Counted from the stretch's first letter, positions 16,201 through 25,715 are shown. The stretch is 64,000 nt of DNA from Flavobacterium sp. HSC-32F16 (GCF_024171645.1 NZ_JALKAC010000001.1:1178001-1242000), one strand, 5' to 3'. Program-made: numbers and translations. Notes: generated from the sequence alone by a model not told the origin.

Positions 16201-18020
16201 TGAAAACAGGAAATCTAAGTTTCCTTATGTTTTATGCTAATTTCCAATGTGGATTTGGTTTTGACATCATGGTAAAAGATTATGGCGAAGCGGCATGTAA
16301 AGGATCAGGACAAATTGGTATTAATGGATGGTATGCTAATGGTCAGTCCTATGCTTATATGCAGGGAGAACTTGGAATTAATATAAAATTATTCTTTGTA
16401 AGAAAGAAAATATCAATTATAAAAGGCGGAGGCGCAGTTTTATTACAAGCCAAATTACCAAACCCTGTCTGGATTAGAGGTTATATGGCAGGCTCTTTTG
16501 ATTTGCTTGGAGGTATGGTTCGAGGAAGTTTTAGATTTAAACTCGAATTTGGAAAACAATGTGAATTTACGACCAACAATCCGCTGGAAGGCTTAAAATC
16601 AATTGCCGATATCAAACCTTCTGAAGGTACAAAAGATGTTGATGTGTTTACTGTCCCGCAGGTTGGTTTTAATATGCCTGTCGATAAAAACTTTAAAATT
16701 GAAGGAGATGAGGGTGTAAAAACATATCGTTTAAAACTTGAAGAATATACTATTAAAAAGGACGGAGTTCCAGTAATAGGAAGCGTAAGCTGGAATCAAA
16801 CCGGTGATTTAGCAAGTTTTAACTCTGTTGAAGTTTTACCACAACATTCAGATTTAGTATTAACAGTTAAAGTGAGTTTTCAGGAATATGTAAACGGAAA
16901 ATGGAACACAATATATGATCAGGGACAGATTGCTATGGAAACAGAAACTAGAAATTTCTCAACCGGAGCAGCACCAAATAATATTCCTGTAAATAATATT
17001 GCGTATTGTTATCCTGTTTTTGATCAGAAATATGTGTATCAAAACGAAAGTAAACAGGCTTATGTGGTTCTAAAACAAGGGCAAACTTATTTATTTGAAT
17101 TAAAACCTGGCCAGTCTCAAAAAGCATTCTATAAAACAGGAAATAAAACCGATACAGCCGCAATTACCTATAATAGTTCTCTTAAAAAAGTAAGTATTGA
17201 TATACCTGTTTTACAAACAGTTAAACCTTACAACCTAACTTTAATGACATTAGAAACAAAAACTGATGCTAATGGAAATTTATCTGAGAATTATACTAAG
17301 CAAGATTTAGGATCAGACGCAGATGTTGATGTAAAAAGCAATAAACTAAATGAAACAGTTGTAGGCGGAGATGGGGTTGAATTATTACAATACAATTTCA
17401 ATACCAGCCAATACAATAGTTTTCAGGAAAAAATGGCTGCTAAAAAACCAAAACAAACATTGGTAGAAATTATTTATATGGATGTTCATGCTCTTCAATC
17501 ACAAAATAATTCAACAGAACCATTTGATGAAATAGAATTGATAGGAAATGCAAAAACATTAAATATACCATTGGTAAATACCGAAGCTATATTAGATGAT
17601 AATTATTATAAAGATGAAATATATCCATTAATCTATAAAGGATATCCATTAGAAAATGATTTGAAATTTGATAGAAATACGGTATTACTTGGTATTCCTC
17701 CAACTAAAGCTGTCGAAACACTGGCATGGTATCAGGATTATATTTTAAATAATCCAAATAGTTTTATGCTTAAAGAGTATCTGCCATATCGCTATAATTT
17801 ACCATTTCATTATAAAAATGATTTCCGTGATTTAAGATATAAGATCGTTAATAAGTATTATAACACTTCAAATCAGGCAATGATATCGAAGTATGATTAT
17901 ATCATAAATGGAGAGTTTCCATACATTAAAAAAGGCCTTTACAATATAAAATTGATTTATACACTGCCAGGCGGACAGGCTGGTACGAGCTCAATTTTTA
18001 CATTCAATAAATCAAATTAG
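13218..18020 (+). CDS. Giant exported beta-rich protein, first gene of the surface operon
   Basis: The protein has 1600 residues and belongs to no family I can name. I use the TTG at 13218: a stop lies two codons upstream, and no ATG occurs before the hydrophobic export segment (SSILSLVLFLLSFNSLFASA, about residues 36-55), which follows an unusually long basic N-region. The rest is rich in alternating polar/hydrophobic strands with many Gly and Phe/Tyr (for example ITFKGFGGGAYYKM and GWAVLHFAPDKWYIRMGTP), like large beta-barrels or beta-solenoids. There is a SPPPPDI linker near residue 955. No T9SS tail is visible. It ends one base before the next gene. Its co-transcription with TANFOR, Fn3, SprB-repeat and barrel proteins suggests an outer-membrane or surface scaffold. 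Confidence 0.8.
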   Translation: MTNNTLSVRNYIFATLKYYEPKPSCPLKKITPKFPSSILSLVLFLLSFNSLFASAADTIHNPKKPLPVKNSISPNTAFIPPANTFIYKQTAESEFTDAFIEKNYPVSQDINKNLELAMSTFETIKQNGNITDVLEPKKLSMLPLGISKTIGGVQYILGISNAKFTPTYTELTAFVKIVLPQIDAQGNAKQLFFGANNIKLSHKGGLVGDTNLVLLGDVPLKIMGESSLLILKGGMDMATGKVENKTYVTIDCNGFKELGITADYEFSRTLLIPLDNNYTPIAEPARVRSSFKTIVSNWNDILVELSIPKFKLAKTEKNIGFELNTAVIDFSDIRNSSSIKWPKDYEKDYLVPGNENLWRGLYVKSLKVVLPEEFKKKGSEDRLTFEASDLLIDKMGVSGTFTASNILSLDQGNASGWQISVNDISMTFRANSLVAAGFGGDILLPVSSKGSKCAGTARSELAYKALIDPLNDEYLLNASVSNGICFQAFKGTAVIEKNSYVEIKVKEGKFLPKAVLYGTLSLNASSKPITAEEAMALEKTTSTATSATGEKKETVSFKGLIFQNLMLQTVSPYISADYFGYKNVQNDASTVSNFPVTINEIALITTDESASLKVDIAVNLMENQFNGQTKFYVVGKFGKEEGIQKWKYDHLKFETISLAADLGGVKFKGSITILDNDPIYGNGFKGMLGADFTGGIKVEANAIFGSTTFRYWYVDAMVDNLNIPAGAITFKGFGGGAYYKMKKDGFSNRFVASGSNYVPDADSGLGVKAMIKFAGTATADAFWGGCGFEIAFNTHGGINRISIYGEGHVMQPFKIPIPEELTSALKAVTESEALLSKVAVEALKTTNLSKAAQDFYPNEVQSSMGINAFAAIEYDFRLKTLHGSFDLYIDTPGGFIKGRASGNRAGWAVLHFAPDKWYIRMGTPTDRLGIKLAIGSLEVEAGGYFMLGDDIPASPPPPDIVAKLLGVDVATLDYMRDENSVASGKGFAFGSDFSLKTGNLSFLMFYANFQCGFGFDIMVKDYGEAACKGSGQIGINGWYANGQSYAYMQGELGINIKLFFVRKKISIIKGGGAVLLQAKLPNPVWIRGYMAGSFDLLGGMVRGSFRFKLEFGKQCEFTTNNPLEGLKSIADIKPSEGTKDVDVFTVPQVGFNMPVDKNFKIEGDEGVKTYRLKLEEYTIKKDGVPVIGSVSWNQTGDLASFNSVEVLPQHSDLVLTVKVSFQEYVNGKWNTIYDQGQIAMETETRNFSTGAAPNNIPVNNIAYCYPVFDQKYVYQNESKQAYVVLKQGQTYLFELKPGQSQKAFYKTGNKTDTAAITYNSSLKKVSIDIPVLQTVKPYNLTLMTLETKTDANGNLSENYTKQDLGSDADVDVKSNKLNETVVGGDGVELLQYNFNTSQYNSFQEKMAAKKPKQTLVEIIYMDVHALQSQNNSTEPFDEIELIGNAKTLNIPLVNTEAILDDNYYKDEIYPLIYKGYPLENDLKFDRNTVLLGIPPTKAVETLAWYQDYILNNPNSFMLKEYLPYRYNLPFHYKNDFRDLRYKIVNKYYNTSNQAMISKYDYIINGEFPYIKKGLYNIKLIYTLPGGQAGTSSIFTFNKSN

Positions 18021-18021
18021 C

Positions 18022-20100
18022 ATGAAATTTAAATTTTTAATTATTCTTTTTCTTTTTGCAATTGGCAGTTCCAATGCTCAAACTACTGAAGCAAAAGATA
18101 CTATAAAAAACAATCAGGAAATTGGCATACAACTTATAGCTAGAGTTCAAAAAGATAAAATTTTATTGCGCTGGGCGGTTAACGATCCTATTGCCTGGAA
18201 AAAGTTGAATAGATATGGATATTTAATTGAAAGGATTACCGTAACAAGAGACAAAAAAACTCTGGCAAATCCTGAAAAAATAGTTTTGGCAAAAACACTA
18301 AAACCAGAACCTGTGGAAGCATGGGAGAAAATTATAGAGACAAATGATGAAGCTGCTATTGTCGCTCAGGCATTGTATGGAGAAGATTTTGCTGTTACGG
18401 GAGCTGATAATTTAGAGTCTATTATAAATCTTTCTGAAGAAACACAACAGCGATTTACATTTGCTTTATACACTGCTGACAAAGATTTTCAAATTGCTAA
18501 AAAAGCAGGATTAGGTCTTGAAGATAACACTGTTAAACCAAATGAAAAATACATTTACAGAGTAAGCTCAAATGTACCTGAAACTGAAATGAAAATTTTA
18601 TACAGTGGTGTGTTTGTGGGTTTAAAAGATTATGAACCAATGCCTAAACCAATGGATTTTACAGCTCATTTTACAGACAAAAGTACTATGTTAAGCTGGA
18701 ATTTTAAAATTCTTTCTCATGCTTATGGAAGTTATTATGTTGAACGATCATTAGATAAGAAAAATTTCAAAAGAATTACTGACAAACCATACACCAGTTT
18801 AAGTCAGGAAAACACAAACAATAATAGAATTTTTTATATTGATTCGATAGCTAATAATACATCGTACAGCTACAGAATTCAAGGTATCTCTTCTTTTGGA
18901 GAACTTGGGCCTTATTCTGATGTTATAACAGGAAAAGGAAAATCGATATTACAGTATGTTCCGCATCTTACTGTAAAAGAATTTAAAGATGATACTACAG
19001 TTAATTTAATATGGGAATTTCCAGAAGAAGGAAATGACGAAATTTCGGGATTTGAACTTAATCGTTCTGATGAAGATGATGGAAAATATACTACTGTTGT
19101 TAAAAATATTCCGCCTAAATCACGAAATGTCGTTTACAATAAATTATCATCATCCAATTATTTCACACTTACTGCTATAGGAAAAAACGGAGGCAATAGA
19201 ACTTCATTCCCAATGCTGGTACAGCCTGTAGATTCAATTCCACCATCTAAACCAATTGGTTTAAAAGGTACAATAGACAGTTTAGGTGTTGTTAAATTAA
19301 CCTGGACACCTAATAAGGAAAAAGATATGTTAGGCTATAGAATTTATAAGGCCAATAATCCTGATGAGGAATACAGTCAGTTAACTATAAGCCCAAACGA
19401 ACCTAATACTTTTGAAGATAAAGTTGTTATTAAGACATTAAACAGTAAAGTTTATTACAAGATTATTGCGGTCGATTATCGTTATAATATGTCGGTTTTT
19501 TCAGATCCATTGATATTAAAAAAACCAGATTTAATTGCTCCTGCTTCTCCTGCCTTTACAAATTATGAAATAAAAGACGGCTCGGTTTTTCTTGAATGGG
19601 CTAATAGTTCCAGTGATGATGTAGCAGTACATCAATTGTATCGAAAAGAAAACGACAACCCCAATTGGACTTTAATTTTAGAAACTAAAAACAAAGAAGA
19701 AAAATTTCAAGATAAAAATGCCTCAGAGGGAAGTACTTATTCGTATGCTATTTATGCAAAAGACGAAAGTAACCTGGTATCAAACCCTTCTCCGGCAGTG
19801 AATTTATTTGTACCAAAATATTCTTTAATGCCTCCAATTAAAGGTTTTTTTGCTCAGGTAAATAAAACTACAAACACAATAGATTTGTCTTGGGAATATT
19901 CAAATAATGATGTTGACAGCTTTGAAATCTACAAAGCTTCAGATAAAGATGCCTTACAGTTAATTCAGATTGTAACAGGAAAAACAAAACGTTTATCTGA
20001 TCCAACTATTACAATTAATACAAATTACAAATATGGCATTAGAGCTGTATTTAAAGATGGAAGAATGTCTAAAATGGATTTTTACAGTGTGAAGTTTTAA
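18022..20100 (+). CDS. Secreted fibronectin type III domain protein
   Basis: A 692-residue exported protein with a signal peptide (MKFKFLIILFLFAIGSSNAQ). The N-terminal 200 residues are unassigned (QLIARVQKDKILLRWAVNDP starts them). From about residue 210 several fibronectin-III-like modules follow, recognisable by TMLSWNFKILSHAYGSYYVE, SYRIQGISSFGELGPYSD, VKLTWTPNKEKDMLGYRIYK and VFLEWANSSSDDVAVHQLYR. No T9SS tail and no lipobox are seen. It begins one base after the giant gene's stop and ends two bases before the next start. Fn3 modules suggest protein-protein or matrix contacts at the cell surface. Confidence 0.85.
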   Translation: MKFKFLIILFLFAIGSSNAQTTEAKDTIKNNQEIGIQLIARVQKDKILLRWAVNDPIAWKKLNRYGYLIERITVTRDKKTLANPEKIVLAKTLKPEPVEAWEKIIETNDEAAIVAQALYGEDFAVTGADNLESIINLSEETQQRFTFALYTADKDFQIAKKAGLGLEDNTVKPNEKYIYRVSSNVPETEMKILYSGVFVGLKDYEPMPKPMDFTAHFTDKSTMLSWNFKILSHAYGSYYVERSLDKKNFKRITDKPYTSLSQENTNNNRIFYIDSIANNTSYSYRIQGISSFGELGPYSDVITGKGKSILQYVPHLTVKEFKDDTTVNLIWEFPEEGNDEISGFELNRSDEDDGKYTTVVKNIPPKSRNVVYNKLSSSNYFTLTAIGKNGGNRTSFPMLVQPVDSIPPSKPIGLKGTIDSLGVVKLTWTPNKEKDMLGYRIYKANNPDEEYSQLTISPNEPNTFEDKVVIKTLNSKVYYKIIAVDYRYNMSVFSDPLILKKPDLIAPASPAFTNYEIKDGSVFLEWANSSSDDVAVHQLYRKENDNPNWTLILETKNKEEKFQDKNASEGSTYSYAIYAKDESNLVSNPSPAVNLFVPKYSLMPPIKGFFAQVNKTTNTIDLSWEYSNNDVDSFEIYKASDKDALQLIQIVTGKTKRLSDPTITINTNYKYGIRAVFKDGRMSKMDFYSVKF

Positions 20101-20102
20101 AT

Positions 20103-21512
20103 ATGAAAAAACTCCTTTTTATATTATTACTTGCTTGTGGTTCTAATGCTTTTGCCCAAAAGTATTATACACTTACAATCAAATCTGAATCTACTTCCAG
20201 CACTCCTTTTAAATGGTGGCTGGAAGTAAAGTACAATGGTGAATACCGCACTGAAGTACAAAGTAATTATCAGGGAGGAGCTGACTTAGAAGAAACTTTT
20301 GAAATTCCTGTAGCAAGGGAATATCGATTTTACATATTACCAAACTATGGAATAGGTGGTGTTCAATATGCAGAATTTGATAATTATACTCTTGAAGATG
20401 TTGTTTATGCAGGAGGTGAAGCTGGATTTATACCAAGAGAGCCATACAATAACAGTCCTTTTTTAGGATATATCACTATAAAATCAGGAAAACCACATAT
20501 TCAGATTCAATCTTCTTCAACAAGTATTTGTTTTGGAGATGAAGTAATGCTTACTGCGACACCTACTGGCTATTCATCTTCATATGCAGACGATTATCCG
20601 GCAAATGCCGAATATTATTGGTATTATAGTTTAAATGGAGGACAAACCTGGAGCAATCCTAATATAGAATTAAGCGGATTAAATACGAAATTTAAAATTG
20701 AAAAACTTATCGAAAAAGATTTAGAAAGAGATCCATCCCTAAATAAAGGTAATATACTGCTGAAAATTGGCGCAAAATATAGTAATATAACTGAGTTTAA
20801 TGATAATCCGCCAATAAGTATAGATTACCATCATTGTTCTCCGGAAATTACAAATATAGAATATCTGCCTCCATTATGTACTGGAGGTCAAGTACCAAAT
20901 GTTACCTTAACTTTCAACAGGAACTTAACCTCTGTAGAGCAATTACGTTATTTTAAAATAAAAAGAGTTGATGTAAAAATAAACCCTGCAACAAATCTTC
21001 CTGAAAACATTTTTGTTGATTATCCCTTTTATGGAGAAGGCAATCCTAATAATGGTCTTATATCTAGTTTTGAGGAAAAAACACCTAATATATTTACTTA
21101 CACCATTTCAAACTTATCAGGACTAGAGAATAACGCGATCTATAAAATAGAATATCAGGCTTTTAATAATAACAAAAACATGGCTATTGTAGATTCGTCT
21201 CCAGAAGAAAATTTTACATATAAAGATCCTGTTCCTCTAACATTTGAATTAGAAGGCCTGGATCCTGTTTGTAATAATGGATTAGGTTTCGTGAAAATTA
21301 CTGCACATGGCGGTTCCGGGGAATATTATTATTATTCTGTAAATGGAGAAGCGAAGATCTCGTTTGCCAATAAAACATCAGTTACAACATCAATTGTAAA
21401 TGGTAAAACTGTTGAGACACGTTCAGGTTCTCAACAAATTCAATTGCCTACAAGCAGTACAACTGTACATAGTATTACTATTACAGACAGTAATGATTGT
21501 ATTGAGAAATAG
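20103..21512 (+). CDS. Secreted tandem paralogue 1 (Ig-like plus terminal half SprB-like domain)
   Basis: The protein has 469 residues with a signal peptide (MKKLLFILLLACGSNAFAQ). It is the first of four adjacent related genes. Common parts are a diverse N-terminal region (residues 20-130), an Ig-like region with Cys and a W-x-Y-S-L motif (YYWYYSLNGGQTWSNP), a module starting with YLPPLCTGGQVPNVTLTFNR, and a final SprB-like domain (DPVCNNGLGFVKITAHGGSG). The last domain stops right after TITDSNDCIEK, without the last beta-strand normally present. No T9SS tail is visible. It is translationally close to its neighbours. A structural or adhesive surface subunit is inferred. Confidence 0.82.
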   Translation: MKKLLFILLLACGSNAFAQKYYTLTIKSESTSSTPFKWWLEVKYNGEYRTEVQSNYQGGADLEETFEIPVAREYRFYILPNYGIGGVQYAEFDNYTLEDVVYAGGEAGFIPREPYNNSPFLGYITIKSGKPHIQIQSSSTSICFGDEVMLTATPTGYSSSYADDYPANAEYYWYYSLNGGQTWSNPNIELSGLNTKFKIEKLIEKDLERDPSLNKGNILLKIGAKYSNITEFNDNPPISIDYHHCSPEITNIEYLPPLCTGGQVPNVTLTFNRNLTSVEQLRYFKIKRVDVKINPATNLPENIFVDYPFYGEGNPNNGLISSFEEKTPNIFTYTISNLSGLENNAIYKIEYQAFNNNKNMAIVDSSPEENFTYKDPVPLTFELEGLDPVCNNGLGFVKITAHGGSGEYYYYSVNGEAKISFANKTSVTTSIVNGKTVETRSGSQQIQLPTSSTTVHSITITDSNDCIEK

Positions 21513-21519
21513 ATTAAAT

Positions 21520-22872
21520 ATGAAAAAGCTTATTACAATATTAATTTTATTATTAACCATTAAAGGACAGGCACAAACCTACTCTTTTAGTTATTCATAC
21601 AGCTCTCAAGGCACTCGTTGTACCGATGGAGTGCATGGATGGCAGTTAGATATACAGGCTACTCCTTCTGTTGGTTTTAGAGAAACTACAAATGCTTCTC
21701 AATACCCTCCCAATATCTCTTATAAACCCTATACCATTAAAACAAACCCTACCAGATTTGATTTTAAAGTCTGGGCATATGATTGTACTTCATCTCCAAG
21801 CTGCGATCCCACATTAAGTAAAACTTTTACGCTTGTTGAATTAATAAAAGCAAGAGCTGTAACTATATGGGATTGTAAAGGCTATCAAAGATTTGCAATT
21901 GATGGTTTTCAGCCTAATGTAGCTATTAAAAATCTCGACACTGCCAATCCTAATTCTATTTGTGCAGGTGGTCAGGTAAGTCTGGCGGCATTTCCGACTG
22001 AACTTATTCCTGGTAATTCAGATTTTCCACCTGAAGCTTATCATTGGCAATACTCTCTGGATAATAAAGTAAGCTGGATAGATGTTCCTGCTTATATTAA
22101 CGGCATAAAAACCAATGATATTGCTACAACAAAATTCTCAATTAACGAACTTTTACCTACTACACATGATAACTATTTTAATCAAATTATTTATCTCAAA
22201 TTAGCCTATGGAAATGTAACACCAATTGGTATTTTATACTCTCCTTGTGCTCCTTTAGTAAGTAAAATAGAATACTCCCGACCTCTTTGTTATGGGGATA
22301 ACATTCCTAACGTTACTGTTACATTTAGTCGAAATTTATACACACAGGAAGAATTAAGATATTTTCAGCTGTTAGCGGTAGATCCCATAACAAATACTCC
22401 TAATGGAACGCCGCCTGTATCTTTTCCATTTACTATTGAAGGTGATCCTAACAATGGTTTAATTAAAAAGTTTGAAGAAAAGACACCTAATGTTTTTACC
22501 TACACTTTAACCAATTTTAAAGGGTTAACTGATAAGGCAATGTATCAGGTAAAATATCAGGCATTTCAAAATAATGTTACACGAGGAGTTTCAATCTCTC
22601 CTAAAGCACAAAATTTTACCTATGAAGAATATGAGCCTGTAAAATTTAAAATTATAAAAGCAGAAAATCCAAAATGTGCTGGTGAACTTGTAGGGGTATC
22701 AATTGAAGTAACGGGCGGCACAAAAAGTTATGAATTTTATGTAGATGGTATAAAAGTAAACGCTGTAAAAAATCAAAACGATGGATTTTACTATATAACG
22801 GGTTTAAATCCTGCAGCAACAAATAACATCAAAGTAGTTGACACTAACGATTGCTTTGAAAAAAACGTATGA
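21520..22872 (+). CDS. Secreted tandem paralogue 2
   Basis: A 450-residue relative of the preceding gene. I start at the ATG seven bases after the previous stop because it gives a signal peptide (MKKLITILILLLTIKGQAQ). Longer frames upstream overlap the previous gene. The N-terminal region is cysteine-containing and differs from the other paralogues (SSQGTRCTDGVHGWQLDIQA). The shared core is present (AYHWQYSLDNKVSWIDVP, then EYSRPLCYGDNIPNVTVTFS), as is the terminal SprB-like half-domain (NPKCAGELVGVSIEVTGGTK), ending KVVDTNDCFEKNV. Confidence 0.83.
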   Translation: MKKLITILILLLTIKGQAQTYSFSYSYSSQGTRCTDGVHGWQLDIQATPSVGFRETTNASQYPPNISYKPYTIKTNPTRFDFKVWAYDCTSSPSCDPTLSKTFTLVELIKARAVTIWDCKGYQRFAIDGFQPNVAIKNLDTANPNSICAGGQVSLAAFPTELIPGNSDFPPEAYHWQYSLDNKVSWIDVPAYINGIKTNDIATTKFSINELLPTTHDNYFNQIIYLKLAYGNVTPIGILYSPCAPLVSKIEYSRPLCYGDNIPNVTVTFSRNLYTQEELRYFQLLAVDPITNTPNGTPPVSFPFTIEGDPNNGLIKKFEEKTPNVFTYTLTNFKGLTDKAMYQVKYQAFQNNVTRGVSISPKAQNFTYEEYEPVKFKIIKAENPKCAGELVGVSIEVTGGTKSYEFYVDGIKVNAVKNQNDGFYYITGLNPAATNNIKVVDTNDCFEKNV

Positions 22873-22873
22873 T

Positions 22874-24313
22874 ATGAAAAAATTATTTTTACTGTTTTTT
22901 TTAGTTTTAGGATTCAATATGTCTGGGCAGACTTATGATATTGTTATTGCTTATGAGCGCCAGCCAACAGATGATAAAAGAAATGAGTATTTCTCTAATT
23001 TTCCCACATTTTCCCAAGAGCTATTGGGATGGGGCTTAAATGGTCATGGTGCTAGACAAATTAAAATAAAAAAAAGTGATAATAGCAATGACTATCATAT
23101 TGATGATAATTTAGGATACTATTTTAGAAATATAAATGGTCCTCAGTTAACTTATATAAATTTTATAGGAGTTCCAGCAGAAAGCTCTTTTATTGATTAC
23201 TTCATAGATGTCGCAATAAATAATGCTTACGGACAAACTTTATACAGTATAGATAATGGGGAACAAAATATTGAATTTGACGATTTAATAAATCCAGGTA
23301 AAAATCATCAACTTATTACAACCTATATGGGTAATTTTTATGTTCAAAACTTTAAGCCTAATGTATCGTTATTTCTGCCTCCAAACAGAGATCCTGCAGG
23401 TGGTACCAAAACTATTTGTGCTAATGAACAATTTGGCGTGTTTGCTTACCCTAAAGGATTTCCCGTAGAAATTTATAATTGGCAATATTCTCTGGATAAT
23501 AAAAGCACATGGCGAAATGTTCCAGAACAATTTCATGTTTCTAATCCAGATTTTAAAATTTCTGATATTTTAGGAAGCAACCATTTGGACTACATTGGAA
23601 AAACTATTTATTTTAGAATGGGATACAATTCTATGGTATTTGCAGGAGGTAAAGAATTTCCTCTAATTTATTCAGCATGTGCGCCTATTGTTAATAAGCT
23701 TGAATATAAGTTACCTCCTCTTTGCTATGGAGATAATATTCGCGATATAACTGTAACATTTGACAGAAAATTGAAAACAGGAGAAGAACTGCGTTTTTTT
23801 CAGCTCAAAGCTGTAAATCCTCTTACAAATCTGCCAGATAGCACCCCGCCTATTCCCTATCCTTTTTTTAGTGAAGGTGATCCAAGAAATGGCCTTGTTA
23901 CTTCATTTGAAGAAAAAAGTACAGGAGTCTACACTTATTCCTTATTAAATTTTAGAGGCTTAAATCCGGGAGCAACTTATCAAATTAGATATCAAGCTTT
24001 CGAAAACAATGCTGGTAAAGGCTTTTCTTTTTCACCACAAAAAGATAATATTAAATACAAAGAACCAGACCCTGTTTACTTTGACATTAGTCAAGCTGAA
24101 AATCCAGTATGTGCAAATCAAACTGTAGAAGTTATAATTGATGTAGAAGGTGGTACAGGCAGCTATAAATTCTTCGTTGATGGTGTTGAACAAACAGATC
24201 CGGAGCCAGAAAAAGAAGCCGATGGATATTTTCATTTAAGAGGATTAAATCCCGAAGCGGATAACTATATTAAAGTAATCGACAGCAATAACTGCATTGA
24301 AAAAAGCAATTAA
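22874..24313 (+). CDS. Secreted tandem paralogue 3
   Basis: A 479-residue paralogue whose ATG lies one base after the previous stop. The signal peptide is MKKLFLLFFLVLGFNMSGQ. The N-terminal region is again distinct (QELLGWGLNGHGARQIKIKK). The core is conserved (IYNWQYSLDNKSTWRNVPE and LPPLCYGDNIRDITVTFDRK), as is the terminal SprB-like part (NPVCANQTVEVIIDVEGGTG), ending KVIDSNNCIEKSN. The order of modules matches paralogues 1, 2 and 4, so the family arose by tandem duplication followed by divergence of the N-terminal region. Confidence 0.83.
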   Translation: MKKLFLLFFLVLGFNMSGQTYDIVIAYERQPTDDKRNEYFSNFPTFSQELLGWGLNGHGARQIKIKKSDNSNDYHIDDNLGYYFRNINGPQLTYINFIGVPAESSFIDYFIDVAINNAYGQTLYSIDNGEQNIEFDDLINPGKNHQLITTYMGNFYVQNFKPNVSLFLPPNRDPAGGTKTICANEQFGVFAYPKGFPVEIYNWQYSLDNKSTWRNVPEQFHVSNPDFKISDILGSNHLDYIGKTIYFRMGYNSMVFAGGKEFPLIYSACAPIVNKLEYKLPPLCYGDNIRDITVTFDRKLKTGEELRFFQLKAVNPLTNLPDSTPPIPYPFFSEGDPRNGLVTSFEEKSTGVYTYSLLNFRGLNPGATYQIRYQAFENNAGKGFSFSPQKDNIKYKEPDPVYFDISQAENPVCANQTVEVIIDVEGGTGSYKFFVDGVEQTDPEPEKEADGYFHLRGLNPEADNYIKVIDSNNCIEKSN

Positions 24314-24320
24314 CATCTAT

Positions 24321-25715
24321 ATGAAAAAACTTTACTTTCTTTTTATAATTTTAATTTCATTCAACGGGTTTGGACAGACTTTGACTGGTCTTACTTATAC
24401 GATTGAAGTACAATACAATAAAAGCACTGGAAATTGTGCATATTACAGCATGCCGCCACAAACAACATCTAGTTGTGATCAAAATTCTTACAAACTGAAC
24501 ATGAAAAATGGTTCTACAACTCTTTTCGCTGAGGATATGACGTCTACAGCGGTAACAAACAAAACCTATACTATACCAGCTGCTATTTCATACGACTTAT
24601 CTGTAAGCGCTTCTTGCTACTGCGGCGGATTTAATAGTTGTTCAATATTAGCTACACAAAATATACTGCAAAAAGGATATACATATAAAGGTGTTACCGA
24701 CTTAAATCGCTACGGAATTGAAAGCGGGATAACAGGAAACCGTGCAGGAGGTTATTCAATAGGTCCCGAAACTCTGATTTGCATAGGAACAGTTATAGTA
24801 AATAATTTTAAGCCAAATGGTCTTACTATAAGTAAAGTTAATCCTGCTACTCCAGCAGAATATATTGCTGGCCAGCAAGTAGATTTTTTTGCTGTTACAC
24901 CAGGTCCTGCTACTAACCGATTTCCAAATGCAGCTTATCATTGGCAATATTCTTTAGATAATAAGGTAACATGGATCGATGTTCCAGAAAGTATGAATAA
25001 CAGAACGAATCCAAGTTTTACAATTAAGGATTTATTAGGTGATAATCATGTCAATCATTTTGGTCCAATTGATTTTAGACTTGGTTACAGCAATCGACCT
25101 TTTACTGAAGCCTATCGAATAATTTATAAACCTGGAACTGTAATAGTAAAAGACAGGAAATTTGAAAATCCAACTTGTTACAAAGACGATGTAAAAAATC
25201 TTACAGTCTATTTTGACAGAAAATTAGAGAGTGGTGAAGTCTTATCTATACTACATATAGTACCATATCCTAAACCGAATCCAAGTACTCCCATGTTAGT
25301 GCAGCCAGAAGTAAATGCTTTAACCTTTGATCCTGATACAAGATGGTATAAATATTCATTTAATATCCCTGCAGGTACCAATCTGGAAAACAGATATTAT
25401 GTAATTGAATATCAATCTAAAGTTAACGGAGAAGTAAAAGGTACACTGGATATGGGAGAACCTTTTTTATACGAAAATCCTCAGCCAGTAAAATTTGAAA
25501 TAAAGAAAGCCTTAGATCCGCTTTGTCATGATGATGCGACAGAAATTGCAATAAGGGTTGAAGGCGGTTCGGGTACTTACAGTTTTTTTGTAGATGGACA
25601 AGAGAAAATTCCTGTTTTCGCAGATGGGCTGTATTATATAAAAAACGTTATCCCCACAGCGCAAAATAATATCAAAGTAACTGATAGTAAAGGCTGTATT
25701 GAAAAAAATATTTAA
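24321..25715 (+). CDS. Secreted tandem paralogue 4
   Basis: The protein has 464 residues with a signal peptide MKKLYFLFIILISFNGFGQ. The start was chosen at the ATG seven bases after the previous stop. The N-terminal region contains many Cys (CAYYSMPPQTTSSCDQ, SASCYCGGFNSCS). The shared WQYSLDNKVTWIDVPESM core is followed by a more divergent middle module (NPTCYKDDVKNLTVYFDRKL) and the terminal half SprB-like domain (DPLCHDDATEIAIRVEGGSG), ending KVTDSKGCIEKNI. It is the last of the four; an 86-bp gap then precedes the large repeat protein. Confidence 0.83.
   Translation: MKKLYFLFIILISFNGFGQTLTGLTYTIEVQYNKSTGNCAYYSMPPQTTSSCDQNSYKLNMKNGSTTLFAEDMTSTAVTNKTYTIPAAISYDLSVSASCYCGGFNSCSILATQNILQKGYTYKGVTDLNRYGIESGITGNRAGGYSIGPETLICIGTVIVNNFKPNGLTISKVNPATPAEYIAGQQVDFFAVTPGPATNRFPNAAYHWQYSLDNKVTWIDVPESMNNRTNPSFTIKDLLGDNHVNHFGPIDFRLGYSNRPFTEAYRIIYKPGTVIVKDRKFENPTCYKDDVKNLTVYFDRKLESGEVLSILHIVPYPKPNPSTPMLVQPEVNALTFDPDTRWYKYSFNIPAGTNLENRYYVIEYQSKVNGEVKGTLDMGEPFLYENPQPVKFEIKKALDPLCHDDATEIAIRVEGGSGTYSFFVDGQEKIPVFADGLYYIKNVIPTAQNNIKVTDSKGCIEKNI

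Noticed and set aside
20103..25715. The four paralogues as decayed fragments of one large repeat gene
   Set aside because: Each has its own signal peptide, an intact frame and a tight operon spacing, and all stop at the same domain position.
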